DNA from: Rhizobium sp. AC27/96
GTDB lineage: Bacteria > Pseudomonadota > Alphaproteobacteria > Rhizobiales > Rhizobiaceae
Assembly: GCF_001692325.1 (NCBI RefSeq)
Contig: NZ_LXKN01000070.1
Coordinates: 234,867-298,866, forward strand
DNA length: 64,000 bases
Direction: 5' to 3'
The position numbers were made by a program, and so were the translations under genes. Shown piece by piece: positions 53,911 to 62,499 of the stretch (position 1 is the stretch's first letter; every line of letters starts with the position of its first letter). The notes below the pieces were generated by a model. The model had not been told where the DNA came from. It made no database searches and was given only the letters and a program-made list of their open reading frames with translations.

Positions 53911-54171
53911 TTATTGAACGACGGGCGTCTCGATCGGCACGCTGGCCTCCATCGCCGCCGCCACGAAACTGTTTCTGGCTTCCAGCGCGTATCCGTGGCC
54001 GCTCTCGACGTCGGCGCAAATCTGCAATGCCATCAGGAAGGCTTTGCCTTCCGCCACGGGCCAGGCGTTCAGCAGCATATCCAGCGCTTCCTTCGCATTG
54101 GCGACGGTGTAGACCTTCCCGGTACGCTTGCAGATGACCATGATGGGATAGTTCCAGTCTTTAGTGCTCAT
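53911..54171 (-). CDS. DUF982 protein, paralogue 4
   Basis: The 86-residue protein has GGAG nine bases before its ATG. YPIMVICKRTGKVYTVANAK, ALDMLLNAWPVAEGKAFLMA and EARNSFVAAAMEASVPIE match DUF982 clearly. It may be co-transcribed with the tiny membrane peptide downstream. The 54172-54367 gap beyond it shows no gene. Confidence 0.82.
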   Translation of the reverse strand: MSTKDWNYPIMVICKRTGKVYTVANAKEALDMLLNAWPVAEGKAFLMALQICADVESGHGYALEARNSFVAAAMEASVPIETPVVQ

Positions 54172-54367
54172 GGTACGAGGCTCCGATCCGACGACGCTGG
54201 AATTAATGCTACGTTGCGCGAAATCTCAAGTTAATTTCATGAAGGTATCTGGTGCAGTCTGGAATCGTTTCAATTGCACTCAGGCTAATTCAACCGTTGG
54301 TTCGATCAACTCTATAGTTACGAATCCGGATGTCGTGTTTTCGGCGGCTGCGCCAGAGGGAAGAGAC

Positions 54368-55063
54368 ATGGGGAGCTTTACGGAGATTGAGGAACGGGCC
54401 GAGAAGCGCAAGGGTGGGCCGGACGCGCTGAAGGCGTTGATGCCGAAGACGCCGAACCACGATGCCTTGCGCGCCCTGCCGGATGACCGCATCTTGTCGG
54501 AGATGACGCGCTATGTCTTTTATGCAGGCTTCGTGCGTAACATCATCGATGCCAAATGGCCCGGCTTCGAAGCGGCCTTCTCCGCTTTCGATCTCGCCTT
54601 TCTCAATTTCGCGCCTGACGACTATTGGCATGATCTGACTTCCGATGCGCGTGTTGTGCGCAACGGCGCCAAGATCATGTCGGTACAAAAAAACGCGCAG
54701 TTCATCCGCCAGATCGCCGATGAGCATGGCAGCGCCGGCCGCTTTTTTGCCGATTGGCCGATCACCGACCATATCGGCCTGCTCGCCGTGCTTGATAAGA
54801 GGGCCGATCGTCTCGGCGGCATGAGCGGGCAATATCTCCTGCGGGCTATCGGCCGCGACAGCTTTGTCATGAGCCATGATGTTCTCGTCTGCCTGCGCCT
54901 TTCCGGCCTGCCGATCTCGGAGGGCAAGCCCGGCAAGAAGGATCTGAGGCTGATCCAGGATCAGTTCAATGCCTGGCATGCCGAGACCGGGCTGCCGCTC
55001 ACCTATCTCTCGCGCATCTGCGCCTTCTCCGTCGGAATGCCGGGAGAAGAGGATGACGTCTGA
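54368..55063 (+). CDS. 3-methyladenine DNA glycosylase I-like protein
   Basis: Starting at the ATG at 54368 (MGSFTEIEERAEKRKGG) the protein has 231 residues; the upstream frame lacks family features. MTRYVFYAGFVRNIIDAKWP and PDDYWHDLTSDARVVRNGAK correspond to Tag-type glycosylases. The later IGRDSFVMSHDVLVCLR has the helix-hairpin-helix and catalytic region. It is a variant, longer than E. coli Tag (187 residues), and the zinc-binding Cys/His set is not obvious. It probably excises alkylated bases. Confidence 0.75.
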   Translation: MGSFTEIEERAEKRKGGPDALKALMPKTPNHDALRALPDDRILSEMTRYVFYAGFVRNIIDAKWPGFEAAFSAFDLAFLNFAPDDYWHDLTSDARVVRNGAKIMSVQKNAQFIRQIADEHGSAGRFFADWPITDHIGLLAVLDKRADRLGGMSGQYLLRAIGRDSFVMSHDVLVCLRLSGLPISEGKPGKKDLRLIQDQFNAWHAETGLPLTYLSRICAFSVGMPGEEDDV

Positions 55064-55177
55064 TTGACCTGCTGCCCCTCGGGCTGGATCGACTGCCACA
55101 CTGGGCTCGGCGCCTAAGAGTGCATTTTCGATTCGACTCATCTATGTCTCAACCATCAGGGAATGGTGAGGATATCG

Positions 55178-56176
55178 ATGGCAAACCGGGAAATCGACAT
55201 AGCGTCCATGGCGAGCAGGGGCCGTGCAACGGCGTTTATCGGCATCATTGCCCTTATCGCCCTCGTCATGCTTGTCTTAAGCTCATGGTACACGATTGAT
55301 CAGGGTGAGCGCGGCGTCATCCTGCGCACCGGCGCCATGGTCGGCACGGCCGAACCGGGCCTGCATTTCAAGCTGCCCTGGATCGAGACCGTCGTCAAAA
55401 TCCCGGTGACGCAGCAGGTGACCTACTGGACCTGCCAAAGCGGCGGGAACTGCGAGAATAACGAGCATCCGCAGATGCAGGCCTATTCGCAGGACCAGCA
55501 GCCTGCCGACATGCGCGTGACCATCTCCTGGCATGTGCCGCCGGATGCGGTTGAGCATGTCTATTCGGAATTTGGTTCGATCGGCAATCTGGAATCACGG
55601 CTGATTGCCCGGCGTGCGCCGCAGGATGTTAAGACGGTGTTCGGCAAGTTCACCGCCGCCTCCGTCATCCAGAACCGGGCGCAGTTCAACACCGATGTGC
55701 AGGCGGCGATCGAGGCGGGCATTCAAGGGCCGGTGCAGATCGACAGCGTGCAGGTGGAGAATATCGATTTCTCCGATGCCTATGAGAACAGCATAGAGCA
55801 GCGCATGCTGGCCGAGGTCGAAGTGCAGAAGCTGCGACAGAATGCCGAGCGCGAGAAGGTGCAGGCGCAGATCACCGTGACGCAGGCACAGGCGGCGGCA
55901 GATGCCCGCCGCGCCGATGCGCAGGCACAGGCCGATTCCGTGCGGCTGCAGGCGGAAGCCGATGCCGAGGCCATCCAGCTTCGCGGCGACGCCGAAGCCA
56001 AGGCGATCAAGGCTCGTGGCGACGCGCTGCGCGACAATCCCAACCTGATCCTTCTGACCCAGGCGGAAAAATGGAACGGACAGCTGCCTACCACCATGCT
56101 CCCGAATGGCTCGGTGCCGATGCTCAATCTCGACCCGCGCCAGAACTCCGCCGCGCCGGCGGCGGAGCATGAATAG
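55178..56176 (+). CDS. SPFH/Band 7 (prohibitin-like) membrane protein
   Basis: From the ATG at 55178 the protein has 332 residues. One N-terminal membrane helix (TAFIGIIALIALVMLVLSSW) is followed by the Band 7 domain (VDQGERGVILRTG-type start, EPGLHFKLPWIETVVKI). A long Ala/Gln/Arg-rich coiled coil (ADARRADAQAQADSVRLQAE) and a flexible tail close it. Such proteins form large membrane rings and often guard FtsH-like proteases. A short Cys-containing insert (YWTCQSGGNCENNEHPQM) is unusual. Confidence 0.87.
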   Translation: MANREIDIASMASRGRATAFIGIIALIALVMLVLSSWYTIDQGERGVILRTGAMVGTAEPGLHFKLPWIETVVKIPVTQQVTYWTCQSGGNCENNEHPQMQAYSQDQQPADMRVTISWHVPPDAVEHVYSEFGSIGNLESRLIARRAPQDVKTVFGKFTAASVIQNRAQFNTDVQAAIEAGIQGPVQIDSVQVENIDFSDAYENSIEQRMLAEVEVQKLRQNAEREKVQAQITVTQAQAAADARRADAQAQADSVRLQAEADAEAIQLRGDAEAKAIKARGDALRDNPNLILLTQAEKWNGQLPTTMLPNGSVPMLNLDPRQNSAAPAAEHE

Positions 56177-56197
56177 CGGAGAGGGTGGGCTAAGGTC

Positions 56198-56854
56198 CTA
56201 GCGGTGATCGAGCCGGCGTGCCAGGCGATCGCCCAGCCATTGCATGCCCCAGACCAGAACGATCAGGATAATGACGACGGCGATCATGACGTTCGTCTCG
56301 TAGCGTTGGTAGCCATATCGGATGGCGAGGTCGCCGAGGCCGCCGCCACCGATCGTGCCTGCCATGGCGGAAGCGCCGATCAGCGTCACCATGGTTACGG
56401 TGAAGCCGGCAACGATGCCGGGCATGGCTTCCGGTATCAGCACCTCGCGAATGATCGTCCAGCGATTGCCGCCCATCGCACGTACCGCATCGATCAGGCC
56501 ACGATCGACATCGCGCAGCGAGACCTCGGCGACGCGCGCGTAATAGGGGATCGCGGCGATGGTCAGCGGCACGATGGCGGCTGTCGTGCCGAGCGCCGTG
56601 CCGACGATCCAGCGCGTCAGCGGGATCAGGGCAATGAGCAGGATGATGAAGGGCACGGCGCGGAATCCGTCGACCAGGATGCCGAGGACGCGGTTGATCG
56701 CCCCTTGTTCGGCAATGCCGCCGCGACCCGTTGCAACGAGGGCAAGGCCGAGCGGCAGACCGATAATCAGGGAGAGGAAGCCGGATGCACCGGTCATCCA
56801 GATGGTCTGCCAGAAGGAGCGCCAAAGCAGGCCGAGGATCACGTCAGTTGTCAT
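56198..56854 (-). CDS. metI: MetI, methionine ABC transporter permease
   Basis: The 218-residue permease has five membrane helices and the EAA-like cytoplasmic loop in LIDAVRAMGGNRWTIIREVL with IPEAMPGI. FLSLIIGLPLGLALVATGRGG near the N-terminus is typical of MetI. It overlaps metN by 11 bases and is the last gene of the unit. It imports methionine (and derivatives) with MetN and MetQ. Confidence 0.93.
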   Translation of the reverse strand: MTTDVILGLLWRSFWQTIWMTGASGFLSLIIGLPLGLALVATGRGGIAEQGAINRVLGILVDGFRAVPFIILLIALIPLTRWIVGTALGTTAAIVPLTIAAIPYYARVAEVSLRDVDRGLIDAVRAMGGNRWTIIREVLIPEAMPGIVAGFTVTMVTLIGASAMAGTIGGGGLGDLAIRYGYQRYETNVMIAVVIILIVLVWGMQWLGDRLARRLDHR

Positions 56855-57929
56855 AGCCTAGAACCTCCACCCGGGCGGAGCGGGCTTTCAAAAAATCACT
56901 GACCTGGGTCGGTAAACTCTCGTCGCGCGTCGGTACCGCGATGAAAAAGCGGGCGACCGGCTGATTCTGGATATGGTCGATGCCGCCATGGACCAGGCGG
57001 AACGAGCGGGGAAGAGCGGCCGAAAGCTCTGCAAAGAGCGCGCCTTGCGCCTCAGGGCCGGCAAGCTCGACACTGAGAATGGCTTCTGCACCGGATGTTG
57101 GGGATATGCGAGCGGCGATATGTTCGGGAAGCTGCGGACGGGCGCTGCTTAGCAGGCTGGCGGTGATGTCCTGCCGGGGATTCGCGAAAACGGTCCATAC
57201 CGAGCCTTCCTCGACGATCCGGCCGGCATCGATGACGGCAACGCGGTCGGCAATCGAGCGGATTACTTCCATCTCGTGGGTAATGAGCAGGATCGTCAGG
57301 CCGAGCTTGCGGTTGATGTCCTTCAGCAGTGAAAGGATCGACCGTGTGGTTTCAGGGTCGAGCGCCGAGGTTGCCTCATCCGACAGGAGAATGGCGGGCC
57401 TGGCCGCAAGGGCGCGGGCAATGCCGACACGCTGCTTCTGGCCGCCGGACAGGGCGGAAGGATAGGCCTTGGCCTTATCGGCGAGGCCGACAAGTTCGAG
57501 CAGCTCGCGGGCGCGCTGCAATCGTTCCGTCTTGCCGATGCCCTCTATCTTCAGTGGCAGGGCGATATTTTCCTCGACGGTTCTGGAGGATAGCAGATTG
57601 AAATGCTGGAAGACCATGCCGATGCGGCGGCGCAGCGGCTGCAGTTCCTTCTCCGACAAGCGCGCGATGTCACGGCCTTCGATATGGATTTCACCGCTAT
57701 CAGCGCGCTCCAGCCCGTTCAGGCAACGGATCAGCGTCGATTTGCCGGCGCCGCTGCGGCCGATGATGCCGACGATTTCGCCGCGGCGGGCGCTCAGCGA
57801 AATGCCATCCAGCGCCGGCGTCGTGCCGAACCGGCGGCGCACGTCCACCAGGCGGACAATCTCGTCGCCGGTCGAACGTTCAGGCGGCGCCTGTCCGTCT
57901 ATGGCGGTGGCTGGGGTGAAAGAATTCAT
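56844..57929 (-). CDS. metN: MetN, methionine ABC transporter ATPase
   Basis: The 361-residue ATPase has Walker A GRSGAGKST at 57-65, signature LSGGQKQRVGIARAL and Walker B ILLSDEATSALDPET. A C-terminal NIL domain (about 270-361, ILSVELAGPEAQGALF and following) binds methionine and gives allosteric inhibition. The N-terminus is about 25 residues longer than E. coli MetN. metQ lies upstream, but with a terminator in between. Confidence 0.94.
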   Translation of the reverse strand: MNSFTPATAIDGQAPPERSTGDEIVRLVDVRRRFGTTPALDGISLSARRGEIVGIIGRSGAGKSTLIRCLNGLERADSGEIHIEGRDIARLSEKELQPLRRRIGMVFQHFNLLSSRTVEENIALPLKIEGIGKTERLQRARELLELVGLADKAKAYPSALSGGQKQRVGIARALAARPAILLSDEATSALDPETTRSILSLLKDINRKLGLTILLITHEMEVIRSIADRVAVIDAGRIVEEGSVWTVFANPRQDITASLLSSARPQLPEHIAARISPTSGAEAILSVELAGPEAQGALFAELSAALPRSFRLVHGGIDHIQNQPVARFFIAVPTRDESLPTQVSDFLKARSARVEVLGYDN

Positions 57930-57979
57930 AATGCGTCTCTTCTTAAAAGGCGGCCTTTGAGTTCGTAGAGGCCAGTATA

Positions 57980-58165
57980 CCCCCCTCTGTCACTTTTGTG
58001 ACATCTCCCCCACATGGGGAAGATCGTTGGGAGTTTGTTGGGCGCTTAGCAGAACAATCGGCAATGTGTCAGCAGATGCGATGCTTATTTCCTGGTGATG
58101 GCTTGCCGCCTGTTTCCAATCTTCCCCCTTGTGGGGACGATGTCGCGAAAGTGGCGCAGGGGCAC
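57980..58165. repeat. Pair of inverted copies of a rhizobial intergenic repeat between metQ and metN
   Basis: Copy A (57980-58025) and copy B (58119-58165) are the same roughly 46-base element in opposite orientation. Both contain CTTCCCC...GTGGGG palindromes and a GATGTC...AAAGTG core. The element resembles dispersed repeats common in Rhizobium. About 90 bases separate the copies. Confidence 0.7.
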
Positions 58166-58213
58166 ACTCTCTGCGAATTCCATAACCACTATAAACTTCA
58201 TCGCATTCTAACG

Positions 58214-58258
58214 GGAAAAATACCGAAGGCGGCCCGGGCAAGATGCCCCGGCCGCCTT
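58214..58258 (-). terminator. Intrinsic terminator after metQ
   Basis: On the minus strand AAGGCGGCC (58250-58258) pairs with 58226-58234, and an inner four-base stem adds to it. A TTTTT run follows at about 58216-58220. It lies 35 bases after the metQ stop and would separate metQ from metN-metI. Confidence 0.75.
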
Positions 58259-58292
58259 GCCGCTCAGCGCTGTCCCCCGCGCCGTTCTGATA

Positions 58293-59141
58293 TCAATAGG
58301 CGCTCTGGCCCGTACCCTTGTAGACCTTGTCGAATTCGGCCTTGACGGTGTCATTCTGGTAGGAGGCGACCAGTGTCTTCACCCAGGCTTCGTTCTCGCT
58401 GCCCTGCTTGACGGCGATGAAGTTGCGGTAGGGATTGCCTTCGGTCTGCTCCTGCGCGATGCGGTCTTTCGCCGAGAGCCCTGCTTTCAGCGCCCAGTCG
58501 GTGTTGACGACGGCCGCGTCAAGATCGTCGATCGAACGGCCGACGATGCCGGCATCCAGCTCCTTGATGTCGACGTTCTTCGGATTTTCAGCGATGTCGG
58601 CAACCGTGGCGAGGATGCCGGTGCCGTCCTTGAGCTTGATGATGCCCTCATGCTGCAGAACGAGCAGCGCGCGGCCTTCGTTGGACGGGTCGTTCGGCAC
58701 GCCGATGACGGCGCCCTTCGGAAGCTCGGCGACGGTCTTGTATTTCTTCGTGTAGAGGCCGATCGGCCAGATGCCGGTGTAGCCGGCAACGACGATATGA
58801 TAGCCGTGCTGGTTGATCTGGTTGTCGAGGTAGGGCTTGTGCTGGAAGGCATTGGCGTCGATTTCGCCGCGCTCCAGTGCCTCGTTCGGCTGGGTGTAGT
58901 CGTTGAAGACGACAGGCTCGATCTTCAGACCTTTCTTGGCGGCCTCGGCGGTCACTGCACGCCAGACGTCCTCGTCCTCGCCGCTCATGATGCCGACCTT
59001 GATCGTCTTGTCAGCCGCGAAAGATGGGGTGGCGGTTGCCGTCAAGCCGAATACGGCGACAGCAGAGGCAAGGATGGCAGCAAGGCCGGCGCGGCGGGAA
59101 AGGCGCAGCGCATCGAAACCTCTAGAAAGCTTTGCAGTCAT
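58293..59141 (-). CDS. metQ: MetQ, methionine-binding protein (NlpA family)
   Basis: The 282-residue periplasmic binding protein has a long signal peptide (ending near SFA, with no lipobox Cys). KTIKVGIMSGEDEDVWRAVT and VVFNDYTQPNEALERGEIDA open the NlpA fold; NAFQHKPYLDNQINQHGY and VIGVPNDPSNEGRALLVLQ are diagnostic of MetQ. It delivers methionine to MetNI. It is upstream of metN but separated by a terminator and repeats. Confidence 0.92.
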   Translation of the reverse strand: MTAKLSRGFDALRLSRRAGLAAILASAVAVFGLTATATPSFAADKTIKVGIMSGEDEDVWRAVTAEAAKKGLKIEPVVFNDYTQPNEALERGEIDANAFQHKPYLDNQINQHGYHIVVAGYTGIWPIGLYTKKYKTVAELPKGAVIGVPNDPSNEGRALLVLQHEGIIKLKDGTGILATVADIAENPKNVDIKELDAGIVGRSIDDLDAAVVNTDWALKAGLSAKDRIAQEQTEGNPYRNFIAVKQGSENEAWVKTLVASYQNDTVKAEFDKVYKGTGQSAY

Positions 59142-59291
59142 GGGAAATCCTATTCCAGATGATCGAGACCGTTATCTCGTTGACGGCTGGATCATCTCAG
59201 ACGTGCGTTCGATGTGCGAAGCAGGATCATGCGTTGTGCAGCGCAGTTCTGAAAAACTCTTTTCAGTGCAGTGCAAAGCAGAAACTAATTT

Positions 59292-59308
59292 TCTACAAAT
59301 ATTGTAGA
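59292..59308. promoter_or_regulatory. 17-base palindrome upstream of metQ
   Basis: TCTACAAATATTGTAGA is a perfect palindrome about 150 bases before the metQ start, in an AT-rich stretch that probably holds the metQ promoter. No SAM riboswitch fold was recognised in 59142-59351. Confidence 0.45.
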
Positions 59309-59351
59309 TTATTTAAGCGGCAAATAGAATTTTGCCTGAAAAATGTGCAGA

Positions 59352-59861
59352 TCAGCGGTGGATCGGGTCCTTCCAGAGGACATTTTCCGGCTTTTCCACC
59401 GGCTCGATATCGAGATTGACGACAACGGGTTCCTGTCCGGAGCGCACAAGCACGCATTCCAGCGTTTCGTCGCGGCTGGCGTTGATCTCCTGATGCGGCA
59501 CATAGGGTGGCACGAAGATGAAATCGCCGGGACCGGCTTCGGCCACGAATTCCAGATTGTCGCCCCAGCGCATCCGTGCCTTGCCCTTGACGACATAGAT
59601 GATGCTTTCGAGATCTCCATGATGGTGGGCGCCGGTCTTGGCGTTGGCGTGGATCGTCACGGTTCCGGCCCAGATCTTCTCAGCGCCGGCGCGGGCATTG
59701 TTGATTGCGGTCGCGCGGTTCATGCCCGGTGTCTGGGCGGTATTCGGGTCGAGGGCATTGCCGGGGATGATTTTGATCCCATGTTCACGCCAGTCGATCG
59801 GTTGATGATCGTGGCCGTGTTCATGCCCATGGTGATGCTCATTTTCATGATTGCCGCACAT
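59352..59861 (-). CDS. Cupin-domain protein with His-rich N-terminus
   Basis: The 169-residue protein starts after a good AAGGGAGA site. Residues 2-20 are a His/Glu/Asp-rich run (HENEHHHGHEHGHDH), a likely metal-binding tail. The cupin fold follows, with GAHHHGDLESIIYVVKGKA and GDFIFVPPYVPHQEINAS, giving the two cupin motifs and a metal site (three His and a Glu). A cytoplasmic metal-dependent enzyme or carrier is likely; function unknown. Confidence 0.85.
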   Translation of the reverse strand: MCGNHENEHHHGHEHGHDHQPIDWREHGIKIIPGNALDPNTAQTPGMNRATAINNARAGAEKIWAGTVTIHANAKTGAHHHGDLESIIYVVKGKARMRWGDNLEFVAEAGPGDFIFVPPYVPHQEINASRDETLECVLVRSGQEPVVVNLDIEPVEKPENVLWKDPIHR

Positions 59862-60199
59862 GGTCTCCCTTTCATCGTTCCGGGAGGGATTCGTGCATCC
59901 TCCGCTTACGACCTCTCATTTTACTCTACGCGAAGCCCTTCAAAAATAAAGGGAAATGCAGAAAATTCTCAAAGAGGCTTTTCAAGTCGCGATTAATCTA
60001 TAGACTTGATCAAGTTAAATGACCGGTGGGAACATTTTGTGTGTGTCCCGCGTTGCGCCGGTCACAAGATGGTTTGCCGCGCCGCTTGCCCCCATGGACT
60101 GTGTTCGGGGCGCGCCAAACTGAAGAAGCAGCGCCTGGTCTCGGAGGAGACCGATACTTTCATATCATGCGCCGGACTTCCAATTGAAAGGAGACAGAC
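59862..60199. other. Intergenic stretch without a supported gene
   Basis: About 340 bases upstream of two divergent genes. Short frames here have no ribosome site or family. Both genes need promoters from this stretch, but I could not assign one. Confidence 0.4.
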
Positions 60200-60589
60200 A
60201 TGTCGAATGCCTTGCCGCCCCTTCATGAGGGTCATGCCCCCATCACTCTGCAGCAGCTGTTCCGCGAGGCGCTTTACGCTTTCGAGGAGTGGGACAGCGA
60301 AGTCACCGAACCGATCGTGACGTTCGAAGGGCGGATCTTCCCTCTCAGCGTCGTTTTCGAAGCAATGCGCGAATGCACCGACATCGTGCCCAACAATATC
60401 GTCTCGGCCGTCACCGAACGATTGACCAAGCCCTGGGAGGGCGAAGGTCCGCTTGACACGATGACCTTCTCGACGGCGGCGCGCGTCATGGGCGTCCTTG
60501 TTCGCAAGAGGTTGCTGGCCGTGAACAACGGCATCAACGTCGCTGTTCTTGCCGCAGAAGCCCAGACGACGGAAACGTCTGACCGCTAA
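60200..60589 (+). CDS. Conserved small cytoplasmic protein of unknown function
   Basis: The 129-residue protein starts at an ATG seven bases after AAGGAG. It has no signal peptide or membrane helix. LQQLFREALYAFEEWDSEVT and MTFSTAARVMGVLVRKRLLA suggest a mixed alpha/beta fold. I do not recognise a family. The clean ribosome site, codon pattern and following terminator support a real gene. Confidence 0.7.
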   Translation: MSNALPPLHEGHAPITLQQLFREALYAFEEWDSEVTEPIVTFEGRIFPLSVVFEAMRECTDIVPNNIVSAVTERLTKPWEGEGPLDTMTFSTAARVMGVLVRKRLLAVNNGINVAVLAAEAQTTETSDR

Positions 60590-60608
60590 TAAGCGCGATC
60601 GATGATCG

Positions 60609-60642
60609 AAGGCCCGCTGGCAGACGATGCCTGCGGGCCTTT
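60609..60642 (+). terminator. Bidirectional terminator between converging genes
   Basis: AAGGCCCGC (60609-60617) pairs with GCGGGCCTT (60633-60641), and GGCA with TGCC adds to the stem with one mismatch. A TT run follows on the plus strand. Confidence 0.75.
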
Positions 60643-60650
60643 CTGCGTTT

Positions 60651-61064
60651 TCAGCGCCGGCTGACGTCGAATTCGGGATCGACGGGAATCTGCATGGCCG
60701 TGACCAGATGGTTCGTCTGTCCGGCAAGGCCGATGACGGCAAGCAGCTCCCCGTGCTGTGCATCCGTCATGCCCTTTGCTTTCGCGGCAGCCGTATGGGA
60801 ATGGACGCAATAGGTGCAGCCATTGGCTGTCGAGACGGCGATATAGATCATCTCGCGCACCAGCGGGTCGAGCGAACCCTCAGCCATCATCACCGCTTTC
60901 AGGCCTTCCCAAGTGCGCTTGAGCAAGGCTGGATCGTTGGCGAGGCCGCGCCAGAAATTATTGACGAAATCGGATTTCCGTACCGCGCGGATATCATCGA
61001 ACACGGCCTTGACCGCCGGGATCGCTTCAGCTTCCGCATCATCGAGCAATTTCACCGTCGCCAT
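60651..61064 (-). CDS. AhpD/carboxymuconolactone decarboxylase-like protein
   Basis: From the ATG at 61064, after AAAGGAG, the protein has 137 residues. MIYIAVSTANGCTYCVHSHT carries the CxxC and nearby His typical of AhpD-type peroxidase partners, and the chain before it forms the helical core (FDDIRAVRKSDFVNNFWRG). A thiol-based peroxide role is likely. The gene ends beside a terminator and faces away from the CoA-transferase operon. Confidence 0.85.
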   Translation of the reverse strand: MATVKLLDDAEAEAIPAVKAVFDDIRAVRKSDFVNNFWRGLANDPALLKRTWEGLKAVMMAEGSLDPLVREMIYIAVSTANGCTYCVHSHTAAAKAKGMTDAQHGELLAVIGLAGQTNHLVTAMQIPVDPEFDVSRR

Positions 61065-61177
61065 TCTGAAACTCCTTTCAACAATCCTGATGTTGCGAGA
61101 GCATAGCGCATTTTCCAGTGGCACAGGCCGGGCAGCCGGCGAATATCCTCCCTCTTTTTGTTTGCAAATGTCATCCA

Positions 61178-61200
61178 TATGTGAAAATACTATTCACATA
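61178..61200. promoter_or_regulatory. Operator-like inverted repeat before the CoA-transferase/fuconate dehydratase operon
   Basis: TATGTGAA (61178-61185) and TTCACATA (61193-61200) are perfect complements around a 7-base spacer. It lies in the 61065-61297 gap between the AhpD-like gene and the operon, about 100 bases from either start. The size fits a dimeric repressor such as a GntR or LacI family member, but no such gene is in the window. Confidence 0.6.
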
Positions 61201-61297
61201 AGAAGATTGAGGTCGCTGTGAGAATCGGCGGCGGGGGTGTACGCCGAGGCGGAGAAACGCTTTCGGCCGAAGTGTTGTCAGGGAGCAGGAATAATCG

Positions 61298-62458
61298 ATG
61301 GCGCTGAAGAAGGACTTGCCGCTGGCCGGGCTGGTGGTCGTCGACATGAGCCAGTTTCTGTCCGGGCCTTACTGCACCCTCAGGCTGATGGATCTTGGCG
61401 CCAGGGTCATCAAGATCGAGCGCCCCAGCGGTGGCGATCTCTCGCGCGGGCTCTATCTCAGCGATGACGAGCGCGGCGATTCCACTATTTTTCATGCCAT
61501 CAACCGCTCCAAGGAAAGCCTGGCGATCGACCTGAAGAACGAGCGTGACATGAGCGCGCTGCGCAAGCTCATCTCCAAGGCCGATGTTCTCGTGCAGAAT
61601 TTTCGTCCGGGCGTGATTGAGCGACTGGGGCTCGATTACGAAGCCGCCAGTAAGCTCAATCCGCGCCTCGTCTATTGCTCGATCAGCGGTTACGGCGAAG
61701 AAGGGCCGTGGGTATCGCGGCCGGGTCAGGATCTCCTGGCGCAGTCGCGCTCCGGCGTAATGTGGCTGAATGGTGACGAAGGGCAGGGACCGGTGCCTTT
61801 CGGTCTGGCGATCGCCGACATGCTGGCCGGTGCGGCTGCGGCTCAGGGCATTCTGGCGGCATTGGTGAGGCGTGGCATCACAGGCGAGGGCGGCCTGGTC
61901 GAGACCAGCCTGCTGGAGGCGCTGATCGATCTGCAGGTGGAAGTGCTGAGCGTGCACATGAATAGCGGCAACAAGTTGCCCGAGCGTTCGCATGTTCGCA
62001 GCGCCCACGCCTACCTCTCTGCACCTTATGGCGTCTATCCTGCCGCCGACGGCTATCTCGCCATCGCCATGACGCCGATTTCCAAACTTGCCGATCTGCT
62101 CGGCATGGAGGAACTGGCACCGTATCGCGACGACCCGAAGAGCTGGTTCACGAAGCGCGATGAGATCAAGGCGCTGATAGCGGCACGCATTGCGACTGGC
62201 AATGTCGACGACTGGCTTGCGATCCTCGAACCTGCCGACATCTGGTGTGCCCGGGTGCTGAACTGGACGGAGTTGCTCGGCAGCGAAGGCTTCCGCGTTC
62301 TCGACATGTTGCAGACGGTCGGGCGCGATGATGGCGTCAGTCTTAACACCACCCGCTCACCCATCCGCATCGACGGGCAGCGGCCGAAATTCGAGCGTGC
62401 GGCCCCGCACGTTGGCGAGCATAATGCGGCACTCTGGGAGGAGTTCGACCTCGGTTGA
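61298..62458 (+). CDS. CaiB/BaiF-type CoA-transferase (family III)
   Basis: The 386-residue enzyme has the family III fold: LVVVDMSQFLSGPYCTLRL at the start, GARVIKIERPSGGDL with the CoA-binding region, and QNFRPGVIERLGLDY. VYCSISGYGEEGPWVSRPGQ carries the catalytic-Asp loop, followed by DLLAQSRSG. Substrate unknown. It is followed after 41 bases by an L-fuconate dehydratase gene with its own AGAAGGAG, so both may serve one catabolic route. Confidence 0.86.
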   Translation: MALKKDLPLAGLVVVDMSQFLSGPYCTLRLMDLGARVIKIERPSGGDLSRGLYLSDDERGDSTIFHAINRSKESLAIDLKNERDMSALRKLISKADVLVQNFRPGVIERLGLDYEAASKLNPRLVYCSISGYGEEGPWVSRPGQDLLAQSRSGVMWLNGDEGQGPVPFGLAIADMLAGAAAAQGILAALVRRGITGEGGLVETSLLEALIDLQVEVLSVHMNSGNKLPERSHVRSAHAYLSAPYGVYPAADGYLAIAMTPISKLADLLGMEELAPYRDDPKSWFTKRDEIKALIAARIATGNVDDWLAILEPADIWCARVLNWTELLGSEGFRVLDMLQTVGRDDGVSLNTTRSPIRIDGQRPKFERAAPHVGEHNAALWEEFDLG

Positions 62459-62499
62459 GGTTTCGAGAGGCGGCCGATGGATCTAGAAGGAGTTTTCCA

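Noticed and set aside
59142..59351. SAM riboswitch upstream of metQ
   Set aside because: No SAM-I or SAM-II core could be folded by eye; only a short palindrome was found.
59893..59905. Copy of the tRNA 3' end as an att site
   Set aside because: Only about nine bases match, too short to be above chance and lacking the T-arm sequence.
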